Source of the DNA: Meiothermus taiwanensis DSM 14542 | Lineage (GTDB): Bacteria > Deinococcota > Deinococci > Deinococcales > Thermaceae | Direction of reading: 5' to 3' | DNA: 64,000 nucleotides | NCBI GenBank assembly: GCA_000482765.1 | Contig: AXWR01000004.1 | Location: forward strand, 1-64,000 | Shown here: in pieces, positions 26,950 to 37,535 of the stretch | Layout: every line of letters starts with the position of its first letter | How positions within the stretch are numbered: position 1 is the stretch's first letter | Position numbers and translations under genes: made by a program | The notes under the pieces: generated by a model | The model's database searches: none | The model's input: the letters and a program-made list of their open reading frames with translations, nothing else | Told to the model about the DNA's origin: nothing

Positions 26950-27948
26950 TCAGTGTTCCAGCACCCGGCGCACCGCCTCCAGCACCCGCTTGGCGTCCGG
27001 GCGGTAGAAGTTTTCCACCGCGCTGAAGGGGGGGTAGGGGGCGTCCCAACCGGCCACCCGCAGGATGGGGGCCTGTAGGTAGTCGAGGGCTTCTTCGGCG
27101 ATGCGGGCGGCGATCTCCGCTCCAAAACCCCCCGTGCGCATGGCCTCGTAGACCACCACCGCCCGCCCGGTCTTCCGCACCGAGGAGAGGATGGTGGGGG
27201 TGTCCAGGGGCACCAGGGTCTCGAGGTCCACCACCTCCAGCTCCACCCCCTCCCGCGCGGCCACCTCGGCGGCCTTCAGGCAGACTTCCACCATGCCGCC
27301 GTAGCAGAAGAGGCTGGCGGCATCACCCTCCCGCACCACCCGGGCCTGGCCCAGGGGCAGGGTGTAGTAGCCCTCCGGCACCTCGGCCTTTACACCCCGG
27401 TAAAGCTTGATGGCCTCGAGGAAAAACACCGGGTCGGGGTCTTCGATGGCCGCAAGCAGCAGTCCCTTGGCCCGCTCCGGGCTGCTGGGGATCACCACCT
27501 TGACCCCCGGCACGTGGGCCAGCAGGGCCTCGGGGCTGTCGGCGTGCTGCTCGGGGGTTTTGACCCCGCCGCCGTAAGGGGCGCGGATGACCATGGGGAT
27601 GGTAAAGCGGCCCCGGGTGCGGTGGCGCATGCGGCCCAGGTGGGAAAGGATCTGGTCGAGGGCGGGGTACAAAAACCCGGCAAACTGGATCTCGGCCACC
27701 GGGCGCAGCCCGGCCATGGCCAGGCCAATCCCAAAGCCCACAATTCCGCTCTCGGCCAGGGGTGTGTCGAAGACCCGCTTTTCGCCGTACTTTTGCGCGA
27801 GCCCGTCCGAGGCCCGGAAGACCCCGCCCATGGTGCCCACGTCCTCGCCAAAGAGCACCACCCGTTCGTCTTTGGCCAAAGCCAGATCCAGGGCCTCGTT
27901 GATGGCCTGCACGTTGTTCAGGACTCGAGTACCACGTTCGGCAATCAT
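26950..27948 (-). CDS. 2-oxoacid dehydrogenase E1 beta subunit
   Basis: 332 residues. Partner of the adjoining alpha subunit in a two-gene (alpha2-beta2) E1 that decarboxylates pyruvate or branched-chain 2-oxoacids using thiamine diphosphate. Family signatures include [31 protein letters not shown] and [20 protein letters not shown]; the conserved Glu that activates the cofactor is in the first of these. It overlaps the alpha gene by 4 nt. Sequence alone does not cleanly separate pyruvate from branched-chain specificity. No E2 or E3 gene is adjacent, so the lpd product at 51712 may serve as shared E3. Confidence 0.9.
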   Translation of the reverse strand: MIAERGTRVLNNVQAINEALDLALAKDERVVLFGEDVGTMGGVFRASDGLAQKYGEKRVFDTPLAESGIVGFGIGLAMAGLRPVAEIQFAGFLYPALDQILSHLGRMRHRTRGRFTIPMVIRAPYGGGVKTPEQHADSPEALLAHVPGVKVVIPSSPERAKGLLLAAIEDPDPVFFLEAIKLYRGVKAEVPEGYYTLPLGQARVVREGDAASLFCYGGMVEVCLKAAEVAAREGVELEVVDLETLVPLDTPTILSSVRKTGRAVVVYEAMRTGGFGAEIAARIAEEALDYLQAPILRVAGWDAPYPPFSAVENFYRPDAKRVLEAVRRVLEH

Positions 27949-28979
27949 GCTTCCCCCCGCAGATACTGCCAGGCTGCTTGCTGGTCGGGCTGCATCTCCT
28001 GGTAAACCTGTTCCACGATCTCCCAGGGCTTGGGTTCCGGGGCCTGATCGGCTTCCTCTACAGCGGCTAAAAACTCCGCCTCGAGCGCCTCGCTTAGCGC
28101 GGCTTCCTGGTCTTCACTCCACAGCCCCAGGTGCAAGAGGCAGTTTTTCATGCGCAGAATGGGATCGCGCTTAAGCCAGCGCTCGGTTTCCTCCTCGCTG
28201 CGGTAGCGGCTGGGGTCGTCGGAGGAGGTGTGCGGGGCCACCCGGTAGGTCAGGGCCTCAATCAGGGTGGGGCCACCACCGGCCCGGGCCCGGTTCACCG
28301 CCTCTCTGGCTACGCTCCAGACCGCGACCAGGTCGTTGCCGTCTACCGTAACCCCGGGTATCCCGTAGCCCTGGGCTTTCTGGGCGATGCGCTGCACCTT
28401 CATCTGCTTGTGGGTGGGCACGCTGATGGCCCAGCCGTTGTTCTGCACCACGACCAGCAAGGGGGCGTTGAAGACCGCCGCGAAGTTGAGCCCTTCGTGA
28501 AAGTCGCCCTCGGAGGTGCCGCCGTCGCCGATGAATACCGCCACCACGGCGTCCTTGCCCATCAGCCGCTGGGCATGGGCCACCCCGGCGGCCTGGGGGA
28601 TCTGGGTGGCGATGGGGATGTAAAACTGCACCATGTTGACGTTGGGCGGCGCGCCCCAGCCGGCCGGGTCGGCCCGCCAGCTCAGGATCAGCTTGCTGAT
28701 GGGCATGCCAAAGGTGAGGGCCGCGGCGCTCTCGCGGTAGCTGGGCAGCAGCCAGTCGTAATCGGGGCGCAGACAGAGGGCCACCCCCACCTGGGCCGCT
28801 TCCTGGCCGCGAAAGGGTGGGTAGACCCCCAGCCGGCCCTGGCGCTGCAAGACCAGCACACGCTCGTCGAAGTGCCGGGCCCGGCGCAAAGCCCGGTAGC
28901 CCTGGAGGAGTTCTTCGGGGCTGAGGGGTAAGTCCCGTAGGGGTCGGCCTTGATCGTCGAGGTACTGAATTGTGTCCAC
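27945..28979 (-). CDS. 2-oxoacid dehydrogenase E1 alpha subunit
   Basis: 344 residues. The thiamine-diphosphate/Mg motif runs from [13 protein letters not shown] to the NN of VVVQNN (GDG-x(25-30)-NN); [16 protein letters not shown] carries the phosphorylation-loop-type segment conserved in branched-chain and pyruvate E1 alpha. The start is GTG at 28979, six bases after a TAAACT -10 box, consistent with a leaderless message. First gene of the operon, with the beta subunit overlapping by 4 nt. The remaining 124-bp gap to the aminotransferase gene holds only this promoter. Confidence 0.9.
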   Translation of the reverse strand: MDTIQYLDDQGRPLRDLPLSPEELLQGYRALRRARHFDERVLVLQRQGRLGVYPPFRGQEAAQVGVALCLRPDYDWLLPSYRESAAALTFGMPISKLILSWRADPAGWGAPPNVNMVQFYIPIATQIPQAAGVAHAQRLMGKDAVVAVFIGDGGTSEGDFHEGLNFAAVFNAPLLVVVQNNGWAISVPTHKQMKVQRIAQKAQGYGIPGVTVDGNDLVAVWSVAREAVNRARAGGGPTLIEALTYRVAPHTSSDDPSRYRSEEETERWLKRDPILRMKNCLLHLGLWSEDQEAALSEALEAEFLAAVEEADQAPEPKPWEIVEQVYQEMQPDQQAAWQYLRGEA

Positions 28980-28985
28980 GTGATT

Positions 28986-28991
28986 AGTTTA
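28986..28991 (-). promoter_or_regulatory. -10 box TAAACT for the E1 operon (leaderless)
   Basis: TAAACT on the minus strand, 6 nt from the GTG start of the E1 alpha gene. No clear -35 seen. The spacing is that of leaderless Deinococcus-Thermus promoters. Confidence 0.5.
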
Positions 28992-29102
28992 GCCCATCGC
29001 TGCAGGTGCCTATAGCAGATGGATTTCACAAACAGGATATCGTGAAAAAATATACAAAAGCCGGTGCGGGCCCGGCCCCTTAGCACAGCCAGCACCCATG
29101 GC

Positions 29103-30242
29103 TCAGGCGCCCCCGGCCTCGGGGGTGACCTGCTTCAGGTAATGCCCCAGCCGCTCGATGGCCTGCTCAATTTCATCCGCCGTCTTACAAAAGGCAAAGC
29201 GGAACAGCCCTCTGGGGGCGGGGTTTTGCATGTAGAAGGCTGAGCCGGGAATGGCCGCGACTTTGGCCTCGCGCACCAAGTTCAGGGCCTCGAGCCCCGG
29301 CAGGATGGCGGTGAGGAAGTAGGTTCCGGCAGGGGAGAAGACTTTGAGCCCCAGCGACCTTAGGCCCTGCTCGAGCAAGTCCTTGCGCCGGCCGTAGCTC
29401 TCGCGCAGCGCCTGGTAAAAGCCCTCCTTGCGGGCCATGGGCAGGGCCTCGGCCACCGCGGCCTGGAGGGGTGCGGCTGAGCAGAAGCTGCTCCACTGGC
29501 GCATACCGGCCACATAAGGGGCCAGGCCGGGCGGCGTGACAATCCAGCCGATGCGCCAGCCGGTGGCCTCGAGGCGCTTCCCCGCCGAGCCCACCGTGAA
29601 GACCCGCTCGGGGGCCAGCTCGCGGAACCGTATGGGGGGTTCCCCAAAGTAGAGTTCGTCGTAGACCTCGTCGCTGATAATCCAGAGATCGTGTCGGCGG
29701 GCCAGCTCTACAATCCGCTGGGCCTCGGCACGGGAAAAGACCGAACCGGTGGGGTTGTAGGGGTTGGTGAGCAGAAGGGCCTGGGTGCGCACCGTAATGG
29801 CCCGCTCGAGCGCCGGCAAGTCAACCTCCCAGCCATCCCCCAGCCGCATGGGAACCATCACCGGCTCGGCCCCGGCGATGCGGGCCTGGGGGATGTAGAC
29901 GTCGAAGTAGGGCTCGAGCATCACCACCTCGTCGTCCGGCCCGTACAGCGACTCGGCCAGCGCATGTAGGGCCTCGGTGCCCCCGGCGGTGATGATCACA
30001 TCCTCGGGCGCAACCCCCAGGTCTTCGGCAATGGCCTCGCGCAAACGCGGCAGGCCAATAGGCGGGGTGTACTGGTCTACGCTGCCGATAGCCCGCCGGG
30101 CGGCCTCTAGAAGAAAATCGGGCGGGGGGTTGGAGGGAAAGCCCTGCCCCAGGTTGATGGCCCCGTGCTCGGCGGCCAGGCGGCTCATCTGAGCGAAGAT
30201 GCTCTCCTTGGAGAGCTGGGTGCGGGGGTGAAGGTGGGCCAT
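29103..30242 (-). CDS. Class I/II PLP aminotransferase
   Basis: 379 residues from the ATG at 30242 (MAHLHPRTQL); the longer frame adds 13 unconserved residues. The fold type I core includes INLGQGFPSNPPPDF, TAGGTEALHALAE, LLLTNPYNPTG, IISDEVYDELYF and the PLP lysine in GSAGKRLEATGWRIGW. The NLGQGFP and NPYNPTG signatures are those of the kynurenine/glutamine-transaminase K and methionine-aminotransferase group; DapC-type succinyldiaminopimelate aminotransferase is an alternative. Cytoplasmic. It heads a minus-strand block downstream of mliC-like and tpiA genes, perhaps a single transcript from tpiA. Confidence 0.88.
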   Translation of the reverse strand: MAHLHPRTQLSKESIFAQMSRLAAEHGAINLGQGFPSNPPPDFLLEAARRAIGSVDQYTPPIGLPRLREAIAEDLGVAPEDVIITAGGTEALHALAESLYGPDDEVVMLEPYFDVYIPQARIAGAEPVMVPMRLGDGWEVDLPALERAITVRTQALLLTNPYNPTGSVFSRAEAQRIVELARRHDLWIISDEVYDELYFGEPPIRFRELAPERVFTVGSAGKRLEATGWRIGWIVTPPGLAPYVAGMRQWSSFCSAAPLQAAVAEALPMARKEGFYQALRESYGRRKDLLEQGLRSLGLKVFSPAGTYFLTAILPGLEALNLVREAKVAAIPGSAFYMQNPAPRGLFRFAFCKTADEIEQAIERLGHYLKQVTPEAGGA

Positions 30243-30281
30243 GGGTGATGAAAAGTCTACCGCATGCTGTTGTGGATGCAC

Positions 30282-30602
30282 CTAGCGAATGGGCTTGCAG
30301 GCCCGGGCCAGAACCTTCCCGCTGCGCTCACTCATCAGCAGGGCTTCCTCGGCGGCGCCGGAGCCCCTGACCCACCAGGAGGCCCGCCCGTCGGAGTACT
30401 TGACCCCCGAGGCGGCCTCGACCTGGAACAGCGGGCCGTAGGTCTGATTGTTGAACACCACCCCCACCCGGTCGAAGCTATTCTGATAGACCGCCCGAAC
30501 CTCTATGCCCCCGGCGCAGCGGTAGGTGCGCTGCACCACATCGGTAGACTGGGCCAGACCCACCAGGCCAACAAACCAAACCAGCAAGATCCATCCGTGC
30601 AT
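30282..30602 (-). CDS. Secreted MliC-like protein (putative lysozyme inhibitor)
   Basis: 106 residues with a signal peptide (about 1-18, cleavage after GLAQS). The mature part reads as a single beta-barrel of the MliC/PliC type: YRCAGGIEVRAVY at the start, the conserved SGVKYSDGRASWWVRG loop that in MliC inserts into the lysozyme active site, and a terminal Cys in LARACKPI that would pair with the Cys at the start. MliC proteins block C-type lysozyme in the periplasm. It lies 11 nt downstream of tpiA and is probably co-transcribed. The call rests on motif resemblance. Confidence 0.75.
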   Translation of the reverse strand: MHGWILLVWFVGLVGLAQSTDVVQRTYRCAGGIEVRAVYQNSFDRVGVVFNNQTYGPLFQVEAASGVKYSDGRASWWVRGSGAAEEALLMSERSGKVLARACKPIR

Positions 30603-30612
30603 ATGCCCTCCA

Positions 30613-31359
30613 TTAGGCCGTGAGCAGTTTTATGTAGTCCTCGAGCTTCAGGCTGGCCCCCCCGACCAGTCCCCCATCAATGTTGGGCTGGGCGAAGAGG
30701 GCCGCGGCATTCTCGGGCTTGACCGAGCCGCCGTAAAGGATGCGCATCTGCCAGGCAAAGTCCGAACCGTAGCGGCCTTCCAACCAACCACGAATGGCCC
30801 GGTGCATAGCCTCGGCATCCTCGGGGGTGGCGGTTTTGCCGGTGCCAATGGCCCAGACCGGCTCGTAGGCAATCACCAGGTGCTGGGGCGAGGCCGGGCT
30901 GACCCCTTGCAGGCTGCCCTCGAGCTGCCGCAGGGTGTACTCGACGTGGCCTCCAGCCTCGCGGATTTCCAGCGGCTCGCCCACGCACAGGATGGGGGTG
31001 ATGCCTTGCTCCAATAGACGCCTGGCTTTTTCGGCTACCAGCGCATCCGTTTCGGCGTGGTAGCTGCGCCGCTCGGAGTGGCCCACGATGGTGTATTTAC
31101 AGGCCAGGTCGGCCAGCATTTTTGCTGAAACCTCGCCGGTGTAGGCCCCTTCGCTATGGGCCGAGACATCCTGCGCGCCCCAGTACACCCCGTGGCCCTC
31201 CAGGATCTCCGCAGCATAGGGTAGATGGGTAAAGGGTACCAGCAGGGCCGGTTCGGCCTGGGTCTGGGGTAGGTTGACGGTTAGATCGCGGAACCACTTC
31301 CGGGCTTCGGAGGGGGTTTTGTACATTTTCCAGTTGCCGGCTACGAGTCGCTTGCGCAT
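30613..31359 (-). CDS. tpiA: Triose-phosphate isomerase
   Basis: Interconverts dihydroxyacetone phosphate and glyceraldehyde 3-phosphate in glycolysis. 248 residues from the ATG at 31359 ([13 protein letters not shown]), preceded by GGGGC. Active-site Lys in NWKM, His in VGHSERR, Glu in [14 protein letters not shown], and phosphate-binding YGGSVKPEN and GGLVGGASL near the end. A start five codons upstream (ATG 31374) is possible. Divergent from the carboxylase gene at 31467, with about 100 bp between the two coding starts. Confidence 0.96.
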   Translation of the reverse strand: MRKRLVAGNWKMYKTPSEARKWFRDLTVNLPQTQAEPALLVPFTHLPYAAEILEGHGVYWGAQDVSAHSEGAYTGEVSAKMLADLACKYTIVGHSERRSYHAETDALVAEKARRLLEQGITPILCVGEPLEIREAGGHVEYTLRQLEGSLQGVSPASPQHLVIAYEPVWAIGTGKTATPEDAEAMHRAIRGWLEGRYGSDFAWQMRILYGGSVKPENAAALFAQPNIDGGLVGGASLKLEDYIKLLTA

Positions 31360-31429
31360 AGGTGCCCCAATCATACGGTACGTAAGGCCAGATTTTACTT
31401 TCGACCCCTTATCCCCAAACCTGACGGAA

Positions 31430-31460
31430 TTGCAACCTGCCGACAAAAAAACGGTAGACT
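31430..31460 (+). promoter_or_regulatory. Promoter of the carboxylase gene (leaderless)
   Basis: TTGCAA (31430-31435) and TAGACT (31455-31460) with a 19-bp spacer; the ATG of the carboxylase gene follows 6 nt after the -10, so the mRNA should begin at the start codon. Confidence 0.55.
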
Positions 31461-31466
31461 TCTATT

Positions 31467-33128
31467 ATGATTCAAAGCCACATCAGCCCCAAGGAGCGTG
31501 AATCGAGCGCTTTCAAGCAAAACAAAGATGCCTGGGTGAGGCTCATTGCCGATTTTCGTACCTCGCTGGAACAGGTGCGGCAGGGTGGAGGGCCCAAAGC
31601 GGTGGAGCGACAGCATGCCAAAGGACGCCTTACGGCCCGCGAGCGAATCGCGCGCTTGATTGACCCTGGAACCGAGCCTGAGGAAATCCTGGGCTATGCG
31701 GGCTGGCAGATGTACGCCGACTGGGGGGGTGCGCCGGGCGGCGGGGTGGTGACCGCCATCGGCAAAATTGCCGGCCGCGACTGGATGATCATCGCCAACG
31801 ACGCCACCGTAAAGGCCGGGGCCTTCTTCCCCATCACCGCCAAAAAGGTGATCCGGGCCCAGACCATCGCCCTCGAGAACCGCCTGCCCACGGTCTACCT
31901 GGTGGACTCGGCGGGGGTGTTCCTGCCCCTGCAGGACGAGGTGTTCCCCGACCAGGACGACTTTGGCCGCATTTTTTATTTGAACGCCCGCATGAGCGGG
32001 CTGGGCATCCCGCAAATTTCGGCCATCATGGGCAACTGCGTGGCGGGGGGGGCCTACCTGCCGCTCATGACCGACGTGCTGATCATGACCGAGGGCTCGG
32101 GGCTGTACCTGGCCGGGCCGGCCCTGGTCAAGGCGGCCATCGGGCAGGAGGTGGACTCGGAGGCCCTGGGCGGGGCGCGCATGCACGCCGAGGTCTCGGG
32201 CACGGTGGACTTTTACGAACCCAACGACGAGGCGGCCATTGCCCGCATCCGCGCCCTGGCCGCCATGTACGCCCAGCCGACCTTGGCCCCCTGGGCGGTG
32301 GAGCGCAAAAGCGAGGTGGAGCCCTTTCACCCGCCCGAAGACCTGTACGGGCTGGTATCGCCCGACGGCAGCAAGCCCTACGACGTAAACGAGGTGATCG
32401 CCCGGCTGGTGGATGGTTCGGAGTTCCACGAGTACAAGGCCGGCTACGGCCAGACCCTGGTGTGCGGGTATGCCCGGCTGGGCGGCTTCCCGGTGGGAAT
32501 TGTGGCCAACCAGCGCCTGATTATCAAAAAGTCCGGCAAAATCGAGGTGGGCGGGGTAATTTACGCCGAAGCCGCCGACAAAGCGGCGCGGTTTATCCTC
32601 GAGGTCAACCAGCGCTTCATTCCCCTGCTGTTCTTGATGGACGTAAGCGGTTTTATGGTGGGCAAGGAGTCGGAGCAGCAGGGCATCATCCGGCGCGGGG
32701 CCAAGCTGGTGAACGCGGTCTCCAACTCGGTGGTGCCCAAGATTACCCTCATCACCGGGGGTTCGTTTGGCGCGGGCAACTACGCCATGGCCGGCAAAGC
32801 CTACGCCCCCCGGTTCATCTACGCCTGGCCTTCGGCCAAGTACGCGGTGATGAGCGGCAACGCCGCGGCCAAGACCCTGATGGAAATCGAGCTGGCCAAG
32901 CTCGAGCGGGAAGGGCGCAAACCCACCGAGGAGGATCTGCTCGAGCTTTACGAACACATCAAGGCCCGCTACGAGGAGACCCTGGACCCGCGCTACGCCG
33001 CGGCCCGGCTCTGGGTGGACGAGGTGATCTTCCCCCACGAGACCCGCCGTCGCCTCGTCCGGAGCCTCGAGGTCTGCGCCCTCAACCCGGGGCGGGAGGC
33101 GATGCAGATCGGGGTGTTTCAGGTTTAG
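31467..33128 (+). CDS. Acyl-CoA carboxylase beta subunit (MccB-like carboxyltransferase)
   Basis: A 553-residue carboxyltransferase that moves CO2 from biotin to an acyl-CoA. Two crotonase-like halves are visible: the N-terminal one with ARERIARLIDPGT, GGGVVTAIGKIAGR, NDATVKAGAFFPITAKK and GGAYLPLMTD, and the C-terminal one with GKIEVGGVIYAEAADKAARF and GGSFGAGNYAMAGKAY. The GAGNYAM and VDSAGVFLPLQ segments are closest to methylcrotonyl-CoA carboxylase beta (leucine breakdown) rather than propionyl-CoA. The biotin-carrying alpha subunit is not adjacent. Likely leaderless (TAGACT six bases upstream). Confidence 0.9.
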   Translation: MIQSHISPKERESSAFKQNKDAWVRLIADFRTSLEQVRQGGGPKAVERQHAKGRLTARERIARLIDPGTEPEEILGYAGWQMYADWGGAPGGGVVTAIGKIAGRDWMIIANDATVKAGAFFPITAKKVIRAQTIALENRLPTVYLVDSAGVFLPLQDEVFPDQDDFGRIFYLNARMSGLGIPQISAIMGNCVAGGAYLPLMTDVLIMTEGSGLYLAGPALVKAAIGQEVDSEALGGARMHAEVSGTVDFYEPNDEAAIARIRALAAMYAQPTLAPWAVERKSEVEPFHPPEDLYGLVSPDGSKPYDVNEVIARLVDGSEFHEYKAGYGQTLVCGYARLGGFPVGIVANQRLIIKKSGKIEVGGVIYAEAADKAARFILEVNQRFIPLLFLMDVSGFMVGKESEQQGIIRRGAKLVNAVSNSVVPKITLITGGSFGAGNYAMAGKAYAPRFIYAWPSAKYAVMSGNAAAKTLMEIELAKLEREGRKPTEEDLLELYEHIKARYEETLDPRYAAARLWVDEVIFPHETRRRLVRSLEVCALNPGREAMQIGVFQV

Positions 33129-33194
33129 CGGCCTGGCTGCGATTGGCCGGAGGTTTTCCCGGAAGTCTTAATCAGAAATTAATGAAACGCTGCG

Positions 33195-33227
33195 GATGTG
33201 ATGACGATGTGATGACAAAGATATACT
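33195..33227 (+). promoter_or_regulatory. Subtilase promoter with tandem 11-bp repeat
   Basis: GATGTGATGAC occurs twice back to back (33195-33205, 33206-33216), five bases before the -10 box TATACT (33222-33227). Direct repeats spaced one helical turn apart next to a promoter suggest an activator or response-regulator site. The mRNA leader of about 40 nt ends with a TGGAGGTAGAG ribosome-binding site. Confidence 0.5.
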
Positions 33228-33274
33228 AGCCGCGGGTTCAAACCCAAAAGCAACCTAGATCTCTGGAGGTAGAG

Positions 33275-34483
33275 ATGTACCGTCTAGTTTGGATCGCGCT
33301 GTTGTTGTTACTGGCATCCTGCGGAAACCGTGCGACCCCCGACAACCTAGCCCCGGTGCTAGGACTGGATAACCCCAACGTTATCCAGGGGCAGTACATT
33401 GTGGTCTACAAGGATGATGCCAACGTGCTGCCCACCCTGCAAAGCCTGAAAGCCGCTTTAGATGGGGGTGTAACCCTTCAGCGGGAACTGGAAAGCCTGG
33501 GGCTGGCACCCGACGCCAGGGTTGAGCAGGTTTACACCGCTGCTCTGCTGGGGCTTGCGGCCCGGCTATCACCCGAGAATTTAGCCGCGCTGCGGCAGGA
33601 TCCCCGGGTGGCCTACATCGAGGCTGACCAGGTCATGAGCATCAGCGCCACCCAGACCGGTGCGACCTGGGGCCTGGATCGCATTGACCAGCGCACCCTG
33701 CCCCTGAGCGGCACCTTCACCTATAGCAACACCGGTAGCGGTGTGAACGCCTACATCATCGATACCGGTATCCGGGTGAGCCACAGCGAGTTTGGCGGTC
33801 GGGCAACGGCGGTTTTCGACGCTATTGGAGACGGCCGGAATGGCAACGACTGCAACGGCCACGGCACCCATGTGGCTGGAACGGTAGGGGGCACGGTTTA
33901 CGGCGTAGCCAAAAGCGTGCGGCTGTACGCGGTGCGGGTGCTTGATTGCAACGGCTCGGGCAGCAACTCGGGGGTAATCGCCGGCGTGGACTGGGTTCGG
34001 CAGAACGCCCGGAGACCTGCAGTGGCCAATATGAGCCTGGGTGGGGGGGTCTCGAGCGCCCTCGATACTGCGGTCAACAACGCCATCAACGCCGGGATTA
34101 CCTTTGTGCTGGCGGCTGGGAATAGCAACCGCGATGCCTGCCAGTTCTCGCCTGCGCGGGTAGCGGCGGGCATTACCGTGGGGGCCACCACCTCTAGCGA
34201 TACCAGGGCCTCCTACTCCAACTACGGGAGCTGCCTGGATCTCTTTGCGCCCGGCTCCTCCATTACCTCGGCCTGGATTAGCAGCAACACCTCGATCAAT
34301 ACCATCAGCGGAACCTCGATGGCCGCACCCCATGTGGCCGGGGTGGCAGCCCTTTACCTGCAAAGCAACCCCACGGCCAGCCCAGCCACCGTGCGCAACG
34401 CCATTGTGAGCAACGCAACGGTGGGTGTGGTGGGTAGCGCTGGGTCGCGCTCGCCCAACCTGCTGCTGTATAGCAATTACTGA
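33275..34483 (+). CDS. Secreted subtilisin-like serine protease (aqualysin type)
   Basis: 402 residues. A hydrophobic leader ends in LASC at residue 16, a lipobox, so the proprotein may be lipid-anchored. Residues 38-125 are an I9 inhibitory propeptide ([11 protein letters not shown] ... [11 protein letters not shown]). The protease domain has Asp in [14 protein letters not shown], His in [12 protein letters not shown] and Ser in [17 protein letters not shown]. Four cysteines in DCNGHG, LDCNGS, DACQF and GSCLDLF match the two disulfides of aqualysin I from Thermus aquaticus. The C-terminal beta-propeptide of aqualysin is absent. Followed by a terminator. Confidence 0.94.
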   Translation: MYRLVWIALLLLLASCGNRATPDNLAPVLGLDNPNVIQGQYIVVYKDDANVLPTLQSLKAALDGGVTLQRELESLGLAPDARVEQVYTAALLGLAARLSPENLAALRQDPRVAYIEADQVMSISATQTGATWGLDRIDQRTLPLSGTFTYSNTGSGVNAYIIDTGIRVSHSEFGGRATAVFDAIGDGRNGNDCNGHGTHVAGTVGGTVYGVAKSVRLYAVRVLDCNGSGSNSGVIAGVDWVRQNARRPAVANMSLGGGVSSALDTAVNNAINAGITFVLAAGNSNRDACQFSPARVAAGITVGATTSSDTRASYSNYGSCLDLFAPGSSITSAWISSNTSINTISGTSMAAPHVAGVAALYLQSNPTASPATVRNAIVSNATVGVVGSAGSRSPNLLLYSNY

Positions 34484-34503
34484 ATAGCCCGCCAACCCTT
34501 TAG

Positions 34504-34531
34504 CGCCCGTCCGTCAACGGCGGGCGTTTTT
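34504..34531 (+). terminator. Intrinsic terminator after the subtilase
   Basis: CGCCCG and CGGGCG form the outer stem, CCG and CGG the inner stem around a TCAA loop with one bulged T, followed by TTTTT. It also lies just beyond the convergent coxE stop at 34544. Confidence 0.8.
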
Positions 34532-34543
34532 GCCTGGCCGGCC

Positions 34544-35715
34544 CTAGTCTTGATGTCGATCGAGCCCTTCCAAGGCTTTCACCAGCTGCTCGAGGCTATG
34601 AAGGTTGTGTACCGGTAGAAAGTCGTCAATGAAGGGCATGGCCGCCACCAGGCCGCGGGTCAGGGGCTGGTAGCCGGGGGTGCCCAGGAGCGGGTTGAGC
34701 CAGATCAGGCGGTGGCAGGACTTCTGCAGGCGTTCCATCTCGAAGGCCAGCAGTTCGGGCTCGCCCTGATCCCAGCCGTCGGAGATAACGAGCACGATGG
34801 CGCCCCGCCCCAAGACCCGCTTGGCCCAGCCCTGGTTGAAGCTGTGCAAGCAGGCCCCAATGCGGGTGCCGCCCGACCAGTCCTTGACCTGCTGGCCCAC
34901 CTGGGCCAAAGCGGTGTCCACGCTGCGGTGCTTCAAGAGGCGGGTGATGCGGGTCAGGCGGGTGCCAAAGGTGAAGCTCTCAATCTGCCGCACCCCCTGG
35001 CGGGCCTGCACCAGCGAAAAAGCGTGCAAAAAGTGCAGCAGCATCCGGGCGTAGCGCTCCATGGAGCCCGAGACATCGGCCAGCACCACGATGGGGCGCG
35101 GTTTGTGTTTGCGGGAACGCTGCTCCAGCACCACCAGCTCGCCCTGGTGCTTGAGGGAGCGCCGGAAGCTTCTGCGCAGGTCGAGCAGTTCTTTGCCGCC
35201 GGCCTTCAGGCGGCGGGTGCGCCTTTGGGGGGGGTTCCAGACCAGGCTGTACAGCAACCTGCGAGCGGCCTCGAGCTCAGCCTCGCTCATCTGGTCGAAG
35301 CGCTTTTGCTTGAGCACCTCGGTCTCGGAGAAGGTCAGGGCCCGATCCACCACCGGCTGGGGCTGGTTGCTGCTTTGCTCGGAGGAACGCGGTTCACGCC
35401 CCACCTCGCCGGGCCGGGCCTTGGGGTCTTTTTTGGGGGGGAGGGGGGTTGGGTTGAGCAGCTCTGCCGGAAAACGTTCTAAGCCCAGGTGTCGCCAGAA
35501 TTTGCGAAAGGCTTCGGCAAACTTGGCCCGGTCTTCCTGCCGGGTTAGAAGGGTGCTCTGGGCTGCATAGAAAAAAGCCTCCGGGTCGAAGATGGAAATC
35601 TCCCCCAGGGCCCTGGCAAAAGTCGCGGTCTGACCCGGTGTGACCACGATCCCTTCGTGTCGCAGGCTACGGGCAAAGGCCACCACGTGGCTGAGTAGCT
35701 GGGCCGTAGAGACCG

Positions 35716-35719
<4 letters not shown>
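34544..35719 (-). CDS. coxE: CoxE-like VWA domain protein
   Basis: 391 residues. The C-terminal von Willebrand A domain has the MIDAS sequence DVSGSM (about residue 214-219), with further ligands in SGGTRIG and SDGWDQG. The N-terminal half contains a Gln/Ser/Pro-rich low-complexity linker. CoxE proteins act with the CoxD MoxR-type ATPase in maturing molybdenum hydroxylases, including installation of the copper-sulfur active site in CO dehydrogenase. It overlaps coxD by 4 nt and lies downstream of coxSLM, matching that role. Confidence 0.85.
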
Positions 35720-36612
<893 letters not shown>

Positions 36613-36634
36613 GCTCTTATCTTCACATGAAACC

Positions 36635-36660
36635 GAGGGGCCGAATTGTCTCAGCCCCTC
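36635..36660 (-). terminator. Hairpin between coxM and coxD
   Basis: Arms GAGGGGC and GCCCCTC separated by 12 nt; no T-run on the minus strand. It could slow transcription between coxSLM and coxDE, but a true terminator is uncertain. Confidence 0.35.
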
Positions 36661-36676
36661 ACAATTGGTTTGAGCA

Positions 36677-37513
36677 CTATAGCCCTGCGGCCTGCAGCAA
36701 GGCCCGCTTGGCCATCACATCCACCAGGTGCGCACGGTACTCTTTGGAGGCGGCCAGGTCGTGGTTGAGGTTGTCGGCGGGTAGAAGCCCCTGGCAGGCC
36801 GCGGTGATGCTTTCAGCGCTGAGGGCCTGGCCGGAAAGGGCCTGCTCGAGCTTGGTCAGCCGCATGGCGTGCTCGCCCGCCCCGGTGACCGCTGCCCGCA
36901 CGCTGTTTCCGTCCAGCACCACGGCCACCCCCACCACCGCATAGCGGCTGGCCGGGTGGGGGAACTTGGCGTAGGCCATGCGGGCCCCCGGCCGAACGGG
37001 AATGTGCACCTCGGTGAGGATCTCGCCCTCCCCTAGCGCGGTGCTGAACATACCGGTGAAGAACTGCTCGGCCTCTACCACCCGGCTGCCGGAGGGCCCC
37101 TGGATTTTGATTCTGGCCTCCAGAGCCAGCATGGAAGCCGGCAGGTCGGCGGCGGGGTCGGCGTGGGCCAGCGAGCCGCCGATGGTGCCCTTGGTGCGCA
37201 CCATGGGGTCGCCGATCAGGCTCACCGCCTGGGGAATAATCGGGCAGAGCTCCTTGAGCAGGTCGGAGGTTTCCAGCTCGCGGTAGGTGGTCATGGCCCC
37301 GATCACCAGGGTATCACCCTCGCGCCGGATGCCCCGCAGCTCGGCCACCTTGGAGATGTCAATCAGCAAAGGCGGGGCAGCCAGGCGCAGCTTCATGGCC
37401 GGAATCAGGCTGTGACCACCGGCCAGCAGCTTGGCCTCGGGGTTTTGTTGCAGCAGCGAAAGGGCCTCGGAAAGGTTGCTGGCTTTCTTATAGCTAAAGG
37501 GTGCTGTGTACAT
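36677..37513 (-). CDS. coxM: CoxM-like FAD-binding subunit of a molybdenum hydroxylase
   Basis: 278 residues from the ATG at 37513, which has GGAGGACGAG upstream; the longer frame overlaps coxL. The FAD-binding PCMH fold shows LLAGGHSLIPAMK and TIGGSLAHADPAAD, the two pyrophosphate-contacting motifs of CoxM/XdhB proteins, then the C-terminal CO_deh_flav_C domain. It passes electrons from the iron-sulfur subunit to an acceptor. Order here is coxS, coxL, coxM on the minus strand, a permutation of the commoner MSL order. Confidence 0.9.
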   Translation of the reverse strand: MYTAPFSYKKASNLSEALSLLQQNPEAKLLAGGHSLIPAMKLRLAAPPLLIDISKVAELRGIRREGDTLVIGAMTTYRELETSDLLKELCPIIPQAVSLIGDPMVRTKGTIGGSLAHADPAADLPASMLALEARIKIQGPSGSRVVEAEQFFTGMFSTALGEGEILTEVHIPVRPGARMAYAKFPHPASRYAVVGVAVVLDGNSVRAAVTGAGEHAMRLTKLEQALSGQALSAESITAACQGLLPADNLNHDLAASKEYRAHLVDVMAKRALLQAAGL

Positions 37514-37535
37514 CTCGTCCTCCGCAGGGTGGCGG

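Noticed and set aside
31395..33038. 547-codon frame antisense to the carboxylase gene
   Set aside because: No recognisable domain; the plus-strand protein aligns along its full length to acyl-CoA carboxyltransferases.
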